From contig NZ_KB906254.1 of the NCBI RefSeq assembly GCF_000381265.1, forward strand, positions 416,600 to 480,599: a stretch of 64,000 nt of DNA, given 5' to 3'. Below, piece by piece: positions 1 through 8,939 of this stretch. Both the position numbers and the translations under genes were made by a program. The stretch's first letter is position 1, and each line of letters starts with the position of its first letter. The notes under the pieces were generated by a model. It did no database searches. It saw only the letters and a list, made by a program, of their open reading frames with translations, and was not told the origin of the DNA. The DNA comes from Curvibacter lanceolatus ATCC 14669. Its GTDB lineage: Bacteria > Pseudomonadota > Gammaproteobacteria > Burkholderiales > Burkholderiaceae_C.

Positions 1-1
1 G

Positions 2-301
2 GCCAACTCCATCCACCAGCGCGAAAAGGCCTTCTACAACCTGGTGGCCCAGGACATCCGGGCCAAGTGGGCGCGCGGCATCTTCGAAAAAGACGCGGAT
101 GCCGTGGCCGAGGCCCGCGACCAGATCGCCGACTGGAACGCCAAGAACCCCGACCAGCGCATTGCCCCCAATGTCCCGGCCATCATGAAAAGGGTTCGGG
201 AGATGGGCAAGTCCAAGGACGAGCGCATTGCAGCAACAGCCCCCAAGGCCATGCGGGCAGAAATGCGAAGGGAGACGCAAGCAGCGCGCGAAGGCCTCTG
301 A
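2..301 (+). CDS. C-terminal fragment of a phage virion/internal protein
   Basis: The reading frame is open from the window edge to a stop at 299-301, so only the last 99 residues are present. The fragment is charged and helical, with many Ala, Lys, Arg and Glu (for example DKDADAVAEARDQIADW-like helices), and ends in AAREGL. This resembles the C-terminus of the very large PLxRFG-type polyvalent proteins that precede the tail genes in many Burkholderiales prophages. That assignment is from memory of the family and not from a visible signature motif. The next gene starts 110 bases downstream, after a run of nine C at 329-337. Confidence 0.6.
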   Translation, partial: ANSIHQREKAFYNLVAQDIRAKWARGIFEKDADAVAEARDQIADWNAKNPDQRIAPNVPAIMKRVREMGKSKDERIAATAPKAMRAEMRRETQAAREGL

Positions 302-411
302 CCCGTTCTGTTGAATCGCATTTATCCACCCCCCCCCTCTGGGGATTGGATGAATTCGCGAGCGCCTTGAACATCGGCAGGAACAAACACGTCCCTTCCG
401 AAGAGGCAGCC

Positions 412-762
412 ATGGACTTTATCGACCCGCAAAACAACCCGACACGCGCGCGGGTAGACGCCTCCGGCAATCAGGCCGTTGCCCATGGCTCCCAAGCCGC
501 TCTGAACGTGAACGGTGCTGCTGTCCAGCTCGATACCGACCCTGGCCGCATTGCCCGGGTCTCGGTCATCACCGCTGGCACTACTGCCGGGGCCATCTAC
601 GACAGCGCCTCAACCTCCGGCAACACGGCCGCCAACCAGATCGCCGTCATCCCGGCCAACCAAGCTGCCGGCTCAATCATCACGGTGGACTTCCCCTACA
701 CCGCTGGCCTCGTCGTGGCCCCCGGCTCTGGCGGTGTCCTGGCCATCACCTTCACGCCCTGA
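412..762 (+). CDS. Small phage structural protein, unknown family
   Basis: 116 residues. The start ATG at 412 is preceded by an AGAGG-type ribosome site. The protein is rich in small residues (Ala, Gly, Thr, Val) with alternating hydrophobic stretches such as GRIARVSVITAGTTAGAIYD, typical of beta-rich phage decoration or stabilisation proteins. No catalytic motif is visible. It sits between a large virion protein and the SGNH tail protein, 45 bases before the latter, so a structural role in the particle is inferred from position. Codon use matches the neighbouring phage genes. Confidence 0.65.
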   Translation: MDFIDPQNNPTRARVDASGNQAVAHGSQAALNVNGAAVQLDTDPGRIARVSVITAGTTAGAIYDSASTSGNTAANQIAVIPANQAAGSIITVDFPYTAGLVVAPGSGGVLAITFTP

Positions 763-807
763 GCCAGAACCCCAGGCCAAAGAATTTCCCAGAATTGGAG
801 CATTGCC

Positions 808-2211
808 ATGACCGATCCTCTCAAGTCAGACGACAGCCACAACCATACGATCCAAACGGCATACCCCGGTGGGCCTGTCCGCTCTCTTGTGTCGGAAGAC
901 GGCCAAACCAAGGTTCTCTTGGGCCAGCTCTACAGCCCCGCAGGCACACCCGTGTCTGACCCTGTTGCCGAGGCAGCTCACGCTGCTCAGCATGCGGGGA
1001 TGGGGGTGAGCAAGGGATTCATGTTTGGCAACGCACCAAACCGCAATCGAGTGATCCTGACCGGGGACTCAAAAACCGCCATGAATGGCGGAACATCGAT
1101 TGCAACGCCAGTGCAGGCGCTAGGAGCCTCCTACGATTGCAAGGGCCAATTCAACCACGCCAATTTTTTGTTGAACCATGCATTCGAGGTCGTGGGGAAT
1201 GCAGGTATTGGCGGGCAAAAGTCAGCTCAAATTCTGGCCAGATTCCAAACTGATGTGCTATCTCGTGCGTCGGAATGGGTGTGTGGCATGGCCGGCACAA
1301 ACGACACCTCATCGTCGAACACTGGAAACGCCAGCACGACTGATGTGAACATCATCGCAATGTGGGATCTGGCTGTTGCAGCGGGCCGCAGGGTGCTCTG
1401 GTACACCATCCCGCCAAAAACATCGGCGGCTGATGCTGAAAACCAGTATCACATGCAGATCAACAGGCTGCTGAAGATCGCGGCCTCCCGTCGTCCAAAT
1501 GTAGTGCTGGTGTCTCAGGAGTCGGCCACATTGGACGTGACCACCACATTCAAGGCGCTGTCGTCAATGCTGACAGACGGAACGCATGAATCCGCCATCG
1601 GCGCGGCTGTTGAGGGCAAATTGATTGCCGACGCAGTTCGCCCGTTCATCAGCCCGGTCAATCCCTGGCTGGCCCAGAGCAATGGTGACACGGAAAACCT
1701 GCTCACAAACCCGATGCTCAGCGGATCTGGGAGCGCCACGCCAACCGGCTGGAACAAGATCGGGACACCAACAATTTCTTACGTTGCAGCCACTGATGGG
1801 GTCGCATACCCATGGTGTCAGCTGAATGTCGCAAATGGCACGTCCGGCGGTCAGGGCCTCACTTCCAATGTATCCGTTGGATCGGGGATGGCAATTGGAG
1901 ACACCATCATCGGGGTTGTCGAGTTTGCCGGTGATAGCTACGACGCTGCTGCCGCTGCGAATACGCAGGGTATTTGCCTGAAGCTGCAGGCGTACAACGG
2001 AGCATCGTTTTTTGCCTCTGTGAGTGACCTCTACTGGGATACCACGTACCCCAATTTTGCATTGCAGGGGAGCGGCGTGTTCCAGACGCCGCCGTTTGTC
2101 GTGCCTGCGGGAACGACGCTGGTGCAGATGTACGCGTCCATCAATGGTGGTGGGAATTACCGGTTCAGGAGAGCCGCGATCCGCAACCTGACCAAGCTGG
2201 GTCTGGCCTGA
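808..2211 (+). CDS. Phage tail protein with SGNH hydrolase fold
   Basis: 467 residues. The first 80 residues look like an attachment segment common in phage fibres. A GDS motif (Asp87-Ser88, in ILTGDSKTAM) gives the block I nucleophile, a GTND motif lies near residue 165 and a DGTHES motif near 255, together matching the SGNH/GDSL esterase family. The last 170 residues resemble a carbohydrate-binding beta-sandwich (NLLTNPMLSGSGSATPTGW start). The likely role is a receptor-binding tail protein that deacetylates surface polysaccharide; the substrate is not evident. It is followed by a rho-independent terminator at 2320. Confidence 0.75.
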   Translation: MTDPLKSDDSHNHTIQTAYPGGPVRSLVSEDGQTKVLLGQLYSPAGTPVSDPVAEAAHAAQHAGMGVSKGFMFGNAPNRNRVILTGDSKTAMNGGTSIATPVQALGASYDCKGQFNHANFLLNHAFEVVGNAGIGGQKSAQILARFQTDVLSRASEWVCGMAGTNDTSSSNTGNASTTDVNIIAMWDLAVAAGRRVLWYTIPPKTSAADAENQYHMQINRLLKIAASRRPNVVLVSQESATLDVTTTFKALSSMLTDGTHESAIGAAVEGKLIADAVRPFISPVNPWLAQSNGDTENLLTNPMLSGSGSATPTGWNKIGTPTISYVAATDGVAYPWCQLNVANGTSGGQGLTSNVSVGSGMAIGDTIIGVVEFAGDSYDAAAAANTQGICLKLQAYNGASFFASVSDLYWDTTYPNFALQGSGVFQTPPFVVPAGTTLVQMYASINGGGNYRFRRAAIRNLTKLGLA

Positions 2212-2319
2212 CCACCAGCTAACCCATCTTCTGCCCTATCCGCCCAACCCCGCGCCTGCATTGCCCTGGCGCGGGTCTCCGCAGGAAATCGGGCGCAGGT
2301 CGGACTTGAGCCACTACAC

Positions 2320-2340
2320 AACCCGCTTCGGCGGGTTTTT
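2320..2340 (+). terminator. Rho-independent terminator after tail gene
   Basis: Perfect 7-bp stem AACCCGC / GCGGGTT closed by a TTCG tetraloop and followed by T residues. It lies 109 bases after the SGNH tail gene and upstream of the DUF1353 gene, so it separates structural and lysis transcription or attenuates it. Confidence 0.85.
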
Positions 2341-2404
2341 TCATGCCCCCTCTGAGGTTTCAGATTTCTTGCTTTGCCAAAGAGACTTGCTGCAACCAAA
2401 CCGG

Positions 2405-2887
2405 ATGCAGCACATGGGCCACTTCCTCAATCGCCTCAAAGCCTCGCAGATCTCCTGCGTGGGCAATGATGGCCGTGGCTGGTGGGTCTTGCTGGAGGCG
2501 CTGGCGTTCTCGTCCGATGTCCTGAAATCGTACTGGCTGGACCAGGGGACAAGCGAAGACTTCGCCCAGGCAAATGCTTTGCTCACGGTGCCCGCCGGGT
2601 TCAAGACCGACTTCATGAGCGTTCCCAGCATCCTGCCCTGGTCCCAGTGCCTTGCCCAGTCGCCCCGGGCCGGCACCGTCCACGACTACCTCTACACCGC
2701 CGGGCCGGCAGGTATCCACCCTGTGCCATCGCGTCTCCTTGCAGACCAGATCCTTCGAGAGATGTTCATCAGTGACATCACTGAGGATGGCGGTGCATCC
2801 ACTGACTCAGATCGTGCGGCCCTTGAGGCCCGTGCGGATCTCGTTTTCCTTGGCGTTCGCGCTGGGGGCAAGCCCCACTGGGATTGA
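2405..2887 (+). CDS. DUF1353 family phage protein
   Basis: 160 residues from the ATG at 2405 (a second ATG at 2414 is equally possible; neither has a strong ribosome site). The segment VPAGFKTDFMSVPSILPW followed by GTVHDYLYTAG and ADQILREMF is the characteristic DUF1353 pattern. The family is common just upstream of lysis genes in tailed phages, but its biochemical role is unknown. An in-frame extension upstream to 2261 crosses the terminator and is therefore unlikely to be coding. Confidence 0.75.
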   Translation: MQHMGHFLNRLKASQISCVGNDGRGWWVLLEALAFSSDVLKSYWLDQGTSEDFAQANALLTVPAGFKTDFMSVPSILPWSQCLAQSPRAGTVHDYLYTAGPAGIHPVPSRLLADQILREMFISDITEDGGASTDSDRAALEARADLVFLGVRAGGKPHWD

Positions 2888-2896
2888 AGGACCAGC

Positions 2897-3271
2897 ATGA
2901 GCGCCGTACCACTTCCACGCCAGACCGACTTCATCCAGACCCCGGGCTACACGGGCCCAGAGCGCCGCCGCACCCATGCGCAGTGGCGGGAAGAGGTGGA
3001 TCAGAGGCTGGAAGAGGGCGCGGCCGAGATGCTGTCCTTGCGCGCTGAGATCGCGGAATGCCGTCAGCAGATCCGTGAGGTTCTGGCCGCCGTGAAGACG
3101 ATCCAGGGCGACACAGCGGAAATCGTCGGGCTGTTCGCCAACGCCAAGGGCGCCATCCGGCTGCTGAACGGGTTCGCCTCGATCGCCAAGCCGATCACGG
3201 CAATCGTGGTGCTCTGCGCAGCCATCTGGGGCTTCATCTTGACCGTCAAGGCGGGCGCGGGGCCGAAATGA
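2897..3271 (+). CDS. Phage membrane protein with coiled coil, holin or spanin candidate
   Basis: 124 residues. Residues 25 to 80 are charged and heptad-like (coiled coil), and residues 97 to 116 form one hydrophobic segment (ITAIVVLCAAIWGFILTV) near the C-terminus. The stop overlaps the lysozyme start by 4 bases, so the two are translationally coupled. Position directly before a SAR-type lysozyme suggests a lysis accessory (pinholin or inner-membrane spanin-like), but no family signature is visible. Confidence 0.7.
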   Translation: MSAVPLPRQTDFIQTPGYTGPERRRTHAQWREEVDQRLEEGAAEMLSLRAEIAECRQQIREVLAAVKTIQGDTAEIVGLFANAKGAIRLLNGFASIAKPITAIVVLCAAIWGFILTVKAGAGPK

Positions 3272-3780
3272 GCGACGACAAGACAAGCATCAATGCCGTG
3301 CTGAAAAAGCGCCTGCTCGCGGCCAGCACCGCCGGGGCCATGGCGCTGGCCGGTGTGCTGGTGAACTGGTTCGAGGGCCGGGTATACAAGCCCTACGTGG
3401 ACCCAGCCGGGATTTTGACCGTGTGCGAAGGCATCACCGGCCCGGACGTGATCCCGGGCAAGACTTACACCGATGCCGAGTGCGACCGTCTGCGCGGCAA
3501 GCACCTGGCCATCGCCCAGGCCGCCGTCAAGCAAGTCATCAAGGTGCCCCTCAACCCGTGGCAGCAGGCCGCACTGATCGACTTCACATTCAACCTGGGT
3601 GCAGAGCGCTTGGCCGGTTCAACCATGGCCAAGCTTTTCAACCAGGGGAACTACACGGGCGGCTGCTACCAGCTCACGCAATGGGTCAAGGCCCGCGTGA
3701 AGGGGCGGCTCGTGACTTTGAACGGCCTCGTCTACCGCCGCGATGCCGAACTGGCTGTTTGCCTTGGGCGGATCGAATGA
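3268..3780 (+). CDS. Phage lysozyme, glycoside hydrolase family 24, SAR endolysin type
   Basis: 170 residues. The catalytic triad is complete with T4-like spacing: Glu36, Asp45 and Thr51. The N-terminal segment of about residues 17 to 33 (AASTAGAMALAGVLVNW) is weakly hydrophobic and rich in Ala and Gly, as in signal-arrest-release endolysins, which are exported by Sec and stay inactive in the membrane until depolarisation. A Cys at 53 close to the active site may take part in disulfide control. The gene overlaps both neighbours by 4 bases, forming a coupled lysis operon. Confidence 0.9.
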   Translation: MSDDKTSINAVLKKRLLAASTAGAMALAGVLVNWFEGRVYKPYVDPAGILTVCEGITGPDVIPGKTYTDAECDRLRGKHLAIAQAAVKQVIKVPLNPWQQAALIDFTFNLGAERLAGSTMAKLFNQGNYTGGCYQLTQWVKARVKGRLVTLNGLVYRRDAELAVCLGRIE

Positions 3781-4337
3781 AAGACCACGACACCATGACC
3801 CCGCATTTCAAATTCATCCTGGCGGCCTTCATGGCGGCCTTCATGGCGATTTTCTGCATGCCCCATGCCGGCGCGGCCCAGCCCCTGGTTGGCTTCAGCC
3901 ACAGCACACCCAGCGCCAAGGACATCGCCCTCACGGCCGTCAGTGATGCGAAATCCTCGCTGCTGATCGCGGCCTACCAGTACACCTCGCCCGACATCAT
4001 CAAGGCCGTTGTGGCGGCCAAGAAACGTGGGGTGGATGTTGCGGTGATCCTCGACCACACCCAGGAAAACGGCGATAGCCAGGCGGTGATGGTGGCGGCC
4101 GGAATCCCGTGCTTCATTGACCACACCTACCGAATCTTGCACCACAAGTTCATGGTGGTTGATGGGGTGTCAGTCGAAAACGGTTCGTTCAATTTCACGG
4201 TCAGCGCCGACAAGGCCAATGCCGAGAATGCCTTGTACACGACCGACTCGCCGGCCCTGGCCGTGGCCTACGCCACCGAGTGGCAGCGCATCCGGGCTCT
4301 GCCCAAGACCGTGACCTGCAAAGGGGGTGGCCAATGA
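3777..4337 (+). CDS. Exported HKD (phospholipase D superfamily) nuclease
   Basis: 186 residues. A signal peptide spans about residues 8 to 34 (three-fold Ala/Phe/Met core, ending AGAA). One HKD motif, His122-x-Lys124-x4-Asp129, followed by ENGSFNFT, matches the small Nuc-type endonucleases that act as dimers. The start ATG overlaps the lysozyme stop (ATGA), and its own stop overlaps the next start. An exported nuclease locked into a lysis operon is unusual; possible roles are degrading released host DNA, lowering lysate viscosity or excluding competing phage DNA. These roles are inferred. A second start at 3795 is possible. Confidence 0.85.
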   Translation: MKDHDTMTPHFKFILAAFMAAFMAIFCMPHAGAAQPLVGFSHSTPSAKDIALTAVSDAKSSLLIAAYQYTSPDIIKAVVAAKKRGVDVAVILDHTQENGDSQAVMVAAGIPCFIDHTYRILHHKFMVVDGVSVENGSFNFTVSADKANAENALYTTDSPALAVAYATEWQRIRALPKTVTCKGGGQ

Positions 4338-4678
4338 TCCCCCAGTTCGCCGCCTTCATCACGGCATTCAAGCAGGGCAAGGAACTCGCCAATGCAGCCA
4401 CCTGGAAGAACGCCCAGTTGGCTACGGGCGCACTGGCGTCGTTCCTGGGTGCGGCCGTGGTCATCGCCCAGGGCTTTGGCATCGACGTTCACGTCAGTGA
4501 TGCGGCTCTGCAAGCTGCTGCTGCTGGTGTCGTGGCTCTGTACGGCCTGTTCAACGCCATCGCCACGGCAGTTTCAAGCTCAAAGGTCGGCCTGCCTGCA
4601 AAGCCTCCGGCCCTGGGCAGCACTGGAAGCGGAAGCGGCCCCAGCGCCGGCCCAGCAGAAGACCACGCTGGCGGCTGA
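4334..4678 (+). CDS. Small phage membrane protein, holin candidate
   Basis: 114 residues with two predicted membrane segments, about residues 28 to 46 (ATGALASFLGAAVVIAQGFG) and 57 to 78 (AALQAAAAGVVALYGLFNAI), and a Ser/Gly/Pro-rich C-terminal tail. Its start overlaps the nuclease stop by 4 bases. Size, topology and operon position fit a class II holin or an equivalent lysis accessory, but the family is not recognised. Confidence 0.65.
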   Translation: MIPQFAAFITAFKQGKELANAATWKNAQLATGALASFLGAAVVIAQGFGIDVHVSDAALQAAAAGVVALYGLFNAIATAVSSSKVGLPAKPPALGSTGSGSGPSAGPAEDHAGG

Positions 4679-4747
4679 ATCGCTCTCCCACGGGATGATT
4701 CCGCCCGTTGCAGTCGGGATCAAGTGCCAATTCTGAAAGCCACCACC

Positions 4748-5020
4748 ATGAACTTCTTCCAATACCTCGCCCTGATCAAGGCCGCCACACCTTTGGCGAT
4801 CGAGGCCACCAAGGCCATTCAGCAGGCCGTGCCCAACGTGGCCGGCACCGCCAAGCTGCAGTTCGTGCTCAGTGCCGTGCAGTCTGGCCTGCAGACCGTC
4901 AGCAATGTGACCGCCACGGTCGACCAGCTCACGCCCATCATCAATGCCGCGGTGACCCTGCACAAGGCCGTGGGCACCGATGGATTCCAGGCTGCAGCTG
5001 CCACGGCCGCCTCGACCTAA
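4748..5020 (+). CDS. Small phage protein, unknown
   Basis: 90 residues from ATG 4748. Amphipathic, Ala-rich and helical (FQYLALIKAATPLAIEATKA), with a regular pattern of hydrophobic residues that could form a membrane-associated bundle. It is the last plus-strand gene of the block and is followed at 5044 by a strong terminator. No family is recognised; accessory lysis or virion role is only a positional guess. Confidence 0.55.
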   Translation: MNFFQYLALIKAATPLAIEATKAIQQAVPNVAGTAKLQFVLSAVQSGLQTVSNVTATVDQLTPIINAAVTLHKAVGTDGFQAAAATAAST

Positions 5021-5043
5021 TTCTGGTCGGCCTCGACAGCCAG

Positions 5044-5064
5044 GCCCGCCGCGCGCGGGCTTTT
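5044..5064 (+). terminator. Rho-independent terminator ending prophage A late operon
   Basis: Stem GCCCGC / GCGGGC with a 5-base loop (CGCGC) and four T. It lies 24 bases after the last lysis-region gene and reads into a convergent minus-strand gene, so it probably closes late transcription. Confidence 0.85.
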
Positions 5065-5065
5065 G

Positions 5066-5512
5066 TCATTCTGGGCAGTCGTCATACTCAGGGCCAAGCG
5101 GATCCAGTGGCTTGACCTGCACCCTGCCCAGCAGATCCAGGGCCACGGCCTCATCCCTGACGCAGAGCCAGCTTTGCCGGTACTTGGCCGGCTTGCCGCG
5201 CGACACCCGGGACACCAGCTCGACGCCAACGATGTGCATGGCCTCGCCGCGGATCTGGCAGACCTCGGCGTACTCCAGGCGCTGGATCAAGTCCTGGCCA
5301 TCAGGACCGAGCAGCCTGGCCTGCAGTCGGCGGCCCTCCGTGGTGGCCGGGGCCAGCACCAGGTCACCCTGGATGCCGACGCGCAGCGCTGGGTCTGAGC
5401 CGGCGATGCGGTGGCCGGCATGGCGGATGCGGTAGACGAAGTACTGCACAAAACGGCGTAGCTTTTGGCGTAGGTTTGAAAAACGGACCTCTGTTTTCAG
5501 AGGGGAACACAA
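5066..5512 (-). CDS. Hypothetical protein at prophage boundary
   Basis: 148 residues, start ATG at 5512. Basic N-terminus (RQKLRRFVQYFVYRIRHAGHR), then a mixed alpha/beta region. No signal peptide or known motif. It runs against the lysis operon and ends at the terminator. Phage genomes often carry a convergent lysogenic-conversion gene at this place, which is the best contextual guess. Codon use is ordinary for the region. Confidence 0.55.
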   Translation of the reverse strand: MCSPLKTEVRFSNLRQKLRRFVQYFVYRIRHAGHRIAGSDPALRVGIQGDLVLAPATTEGRRLQARLLGPDGQDLIQRLEYAEVCQIRGEAMHIVGVELVSRVSRGKPAKYRQSWLCVRDEAVALDLLGRVQVKPLDPLGPEYDDCPE

Positions 5513-5766
5513 GCATCCAGAATCACAATGTTCATCCCCTGATTGTGCCCTGCCTGTGATCGGTGCCGAGCCTGGAGCATGCGGATCATGGAACCTGCTG
5601 GGGTGAATGCAGGCATTTGCCCGTTTCAGCGTAGGACATGCAACTGACGAGCGTCCATCTGGCCTGTCATGTTCAGGCAGGGTGACCGTGTTTTGTGCTC
5701 AAGCCTGGTTGGCTGTGGAACAGCGGCGCTCAAATTGGTCTGTGACTCGGGAATCAAGCGGCCCTT

Positions 5767-6207
5767 TCAGTGCACCAAACCCGGGTGTGCCGCGGCCAAG
5801 CGCTCCAACTCGGCGCAGACATCGGCCATGCGCCCGGAGATCACCAGTCGGCCAGCTTGTCGGGGGTGAGGGCCACTCTCCCGGATGCGCAGCACGCGAA
5901 GAGGTCGCAGGCTGGGTGGTGAGGAACCCGGGTGCGCGTGCGGGACTGCCGCCGCAGGTCCTCGGTCGGTGCGGTCTGGGCCTGCGTCCGGGTGGGGCGT
6001 GGCCGAAGCTTGCTCGATGGCAATGCCGATCAGGTCCTGGGGTCTTTGGTGGGGGCAGGCCGCAGCTTCGCGAGCAGGCGGCGTCGGGTTGGAGGCGTGA
6101 GCGACCCGCTTGGTGTCGCTCAAGGCGGCCGTGTGGGTGCGTCGAGGGGCCAGGATGGCGCCCAAAGGGGCGAGCCAACGCACGGCGGTGGTGAATGCCT
6201 TTCCCAT
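5767..6207 (-). CDS. Hypothetical protein, doubtful
   Basis: 146 residues. The start ATG at 6207 has a GGAG ribosome site 7 to 10 bases upstream, and the N-terminus (MGKAFTTAVRWLAPLGAIL) and C-terminus (MADVCAELERLAAAHPGLV) look protein-like, but the middle is Pro/Arg/His-rich and low in complexity, as if read in a wrong frame. A frameshifted gene is possible. The 250 bases before it (5513 to 5766) show no gene or clear signal. Confidence 0.35.
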   Translation of the reverse strand: MGKAFTTAVRWLAPLGAILAPRRTHTAALSDTKRVAHASNPTPPAREAAACPHQRPQDLIGIAIEQASATPHPDAGPDRTDRGPAAAVPHAHPGSSPPSLRPLRVLRIRESGPHPRQAGRLVISGRMADVCAELERLAAAHPGLVH

Positions 6208-6328
6208 GTGAAACTCCAGTTCGATTCAGGGGTTGAACACAGGCAGGATTGAAAGATAGAGCCAGCGCAGGGTTGTTCGGCAAGCTCGTCTTGCCTCAAA
6301 CGCCCGCCACCTGCGCAGGCCCTCTGCC

Positions 6329-7000
6329 TTACATCAGCATCGTGTTTCTGATCAAACCTACGGCCAATCCTTCGATCTCAAAAGGATCACCCGGCTGGAC
6401 GATGATGGGGGCGTAGTCGGGGTTCTCGGCGATCAGTTCGATGTGCTGGGCTGTCTTACGCAGACGCTTGACGGTGACCTCTTCACCCAGGCGCGCCACG
6501 ATGATCTGGCCATTCTTGGCCTCACGGGTGGATTGCACTGCCAGCAGGTCGCCGTCCATGATGCCGGCATCGCGCATCGACATGCCGCGTACCTTCAGCA
6601 AGTAATCAGGCTTGTGCTGGAACAGGCTGTTTTCCACGTAATAGGTTTGATCCACATGCTCTTGGGCGAGAATCGGTGAGCCTGCGGCGACACGACCGAT
6701 CAAGGGCAAGGCCAATTGGCTGAGACCGGGCAGTGGCAAGGAGAATTGAGGGTCTCGGCTTTGGTTCAGCTGGCGCAAGGTTTCGCCACGCAGTCGGATG
6801 CCGCGCGAGGTGCCGCTGACCAGTTCGATCACCCCTTTGCGTGCCAGCGCTTGCAGGTGTTCTTCAGCCGCGTTGGCTGACTTGAAGCCCAGCTCGGATG
6901 CGATTTCGGCCCGGGTTGGTGGAGCACCGGTGCGGCCGATGGCGGTCTGGATCAGTTCCAGAATCTGTTGCTGTCGTGCGGTGAGCTTGGGCATGTCCAT
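6329..7000 (-). CDS. lexA: LexA, SOS response repressor
   Basis: 223 residues. An N-terminal winged helix (residues 5 to 70) is followed by an S24 autoprotease domain. The self-cleavage bond Ala106-Gly107 (RVAAGSPI), catalytic Ser141 (GMSMRDAG) and Lys178 (VTVKRL) are all present. It represses SOS genes until RecA filaments trigger cleavage. Start chosen at ATG 7000 (MDMPKLT); an upstream in-frame extension has no support. A matching LexA box lies at 7038 in the shared upstream region, so autoregulation is expected, and the divergent asparaginase gene may be affected too. Confidence 0.95.
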   Translation of the reverse strand: MDMPKLTARQQQILELIQTAIGRTGAPPTRAEIASELGFKSANAAEEHLQALARKGVIELVSGTSRGIRLRGETLRQLNQSRDPQFSLPLPGLSQLALPLIGRVAAGSPILAQEHVDQTYYVENSLFQHKPDYLLKVRGMSMRDAGIMDGDLLAVQSTREAKNGQIIVARLGEEVTVKRLRKTAQHIELIAENPDYAPIIVQPGDPFEIEGLAVGLIRNTMLM

Positions 7001-7037
7001 GGTGGCGGCTCCTGAGGGCTGTTTTAATATCCAGTAA

Positions 7038-7053
7038 CTGTATTTTTCACCAG
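7038..7053. promoter_or_regulatory. LexA box (SOS operator)
   Basis: CTG-N10-CAG with an AT-rich first half (CTGTATTTTTCACCAG), fitting the enterobacterial-type consensus CTG-N10-CAG. It is 38 bases upstream of lexA and 12 bases before the divergent asparaginase ATG. Confidence 0.7.
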
Positions 7054-7064
7054 TTTTTTCTGAA

Positions 7065-8030
7065 ATGCAAGCCAACATCACGACTTCTTCGCACCTTGTT
7101 GTATTGGGTACCGGTGGCACCATCGCGGGCGAGGCCGGAAGACCCGACGACAACATCGGCTACCGTGCTGCGCAGCGTGGTGTGGCCGATCTGCTGGCGG
7201 GGCTGCCTTTGACGCAGGGTGTTACCGTCAGCTGTGAGCAGGTGGCCCAACTCGACAGCAAGGACATGGATCACCCAACCTGGCAGGTGCTGCTGCAGCG
7301 CGTTCAGCATTGGCTGTCGGATGCCTCCGTTCAGGGGCTGGTGATCACCCATGGCACCGATACCCTCGAAGAGACGGCTTATTTCCTCAGCGCCACCTTG
7401 GGGCACTGTGCCAAGCCTGTGGTGCTGACCTGCTCCATGCGTCCCGCGACGGCGTTGGCGCCGGATGGTCCGCAAAATCTGGTCGATGCTGTGGCGGTGG
7501 CCTCTGACCCGCAGGCCAGCGGGGTGCTGGTGGTGTGTGCGGGCCTGGTGCATGAAGCCGGAGCCGTTCAGAAGGTGAACACCTACCAGCCGGATGCCTT
7601 CAGTTCGGGCGATGTCGGGCCCTGTGCGCGTCTGTATGAGGGGCAGGTGGCTTGGTTGCGCACCAACCCATTAACGCCAAGCCGCACCGCAGCGGAGCTT
7701 TTGGCCGCGGTTTGCTTGGCTTTGCCGGCCCTGGATTGGCCCTGGGTCTCTGTGCTGTACAGCCATGCCGGAGCGCAGGGGCGTGAGGTGGACGCCTTGG
7801 TGGCTCAAGGCGTGCGCGGTCTGGTGATCGCGGCCACTGGCAATGGCACGTTGAACCAGGGTCTGGATCAGGCTTTGCAGCGGGCTGCTGCGGCGGGTGT
7901 GGCGGTTTATCGCAGTTCCCGTTGTGCCTTCGGCCCAGTGTTGGTGACGGAGGCAGGGGGCTGGCCGGTCATGCCCGGGTTGAATCCGGTCAAGGCCCGG
8001 GTCGCGCTGATGCTGCAGTTGATGGCTTGA
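7065..8030 (+). CDS. L-asparaginase, cytoplasmic type
   Basis: 321 residues. The two catalytic-threonine signatures are clear: GTGGTIAG near residue 16 and [10 protein letters not shown] near residue 100; a Lys in [15 protein letters not shown] follows. The enzyme hydrolyses L-asparagine to aspartate and ammonia. There is no signal peptide, so a cytoplasmic location is expected. It is divergent from lexA, with only 64 bases between the starts, and converges on adk. Confidence 0.9.
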   Translation: MQANITTSSHLVVLGTGGTIAGEAGRPDDNIGYRAAQRGVADLLAGLPLTQGVTVSCEQVAQLDSKDMDHPTWQVLLQRVQHWLSDASVQGLVITHGTDTLEETAYFLSATLGHCAKPVVLTCSMRPATALAPDGPQNLVDAVAVASDPQASGVLVVCAGLVHEAGAVQKVNTYQPDAFSSGDVGPCARLYEGQVAWLRTNPLTPSRTAAELLAAVCLALPALDWPWVSVLYSHAGAQGREVDALVAQGVRGLVIAATGNGTLNQGLDQALQRAAAAGVAVYRSSRCAFGPVLVTEAGGWPVMPGLNPVKARVALMLQLMA

Positions 8031-8060
8031 TTCCCGGCGATCGTGCAGGGTCGCAGGCAC

Positions 8061-8084
8061 AAAAAAGCCACCCGAAGGTGGCTT
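8061..8084 (-). terminator. Terminator of adk, possibly bidirectional
   Basis: Stem GCCACC / GGTGGC with CGAA loop at 8067-8082, flanked on the plus-strand left side by six A, which become the U-tract of a minus-strand transcript. It sits between the convergent asparaginase and adk genes; two T on the other side give weak activity for the plus strand. Confidence 0.8.
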
Positions 8085-8105
8085 GTCGTGGATGCCAGCG
8101 CGAGC

Positions 8106-8780
<675 letters not shown>

Positions 8781-8939
8781 TCAAATCGGCCGGCACCACT
8801 GGCTGCGCGCAAGTTGACCCCGTTGGGCCAAGGCAGATGCAGTGCTCATTTGGTCCAGAGGATAGCATGGGCAGGCCTGCGCCAGCCTTACGCTTGTGAC
8901 AAAGCGCAGCCTCGCCGGCCACCCCGGGCGCCACGAGAT

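Larger units (their letters stand above)
1..5512. mobile_element. Late-gene end of prophage A
   Basis: A run of plus-strand genes with the order virion protein, tail protein with esterase fold, DUF1353, membrane protein, lysozyme, exported nuclease and holin-like proteins is the typical 3' end of a tailed-phage genome. Several genes overlap by 4 bases. The left part of the element lies outside the window. The right limit is not marked by a visible attachment site; I place it after the minus-strand gene ending the block, where chromosomal genes (lexA) begin about 800 bases later. Confidence 0.85.

Noticed and set aside
5699..6283. 194-codon minus-strand frame near the prophage A boundary
   Set aside because: Pro/Arg/His-rich composition suggesting a wrong frame; the overlapping frame from 6207 has a ribosome site and was kept with low confidence.
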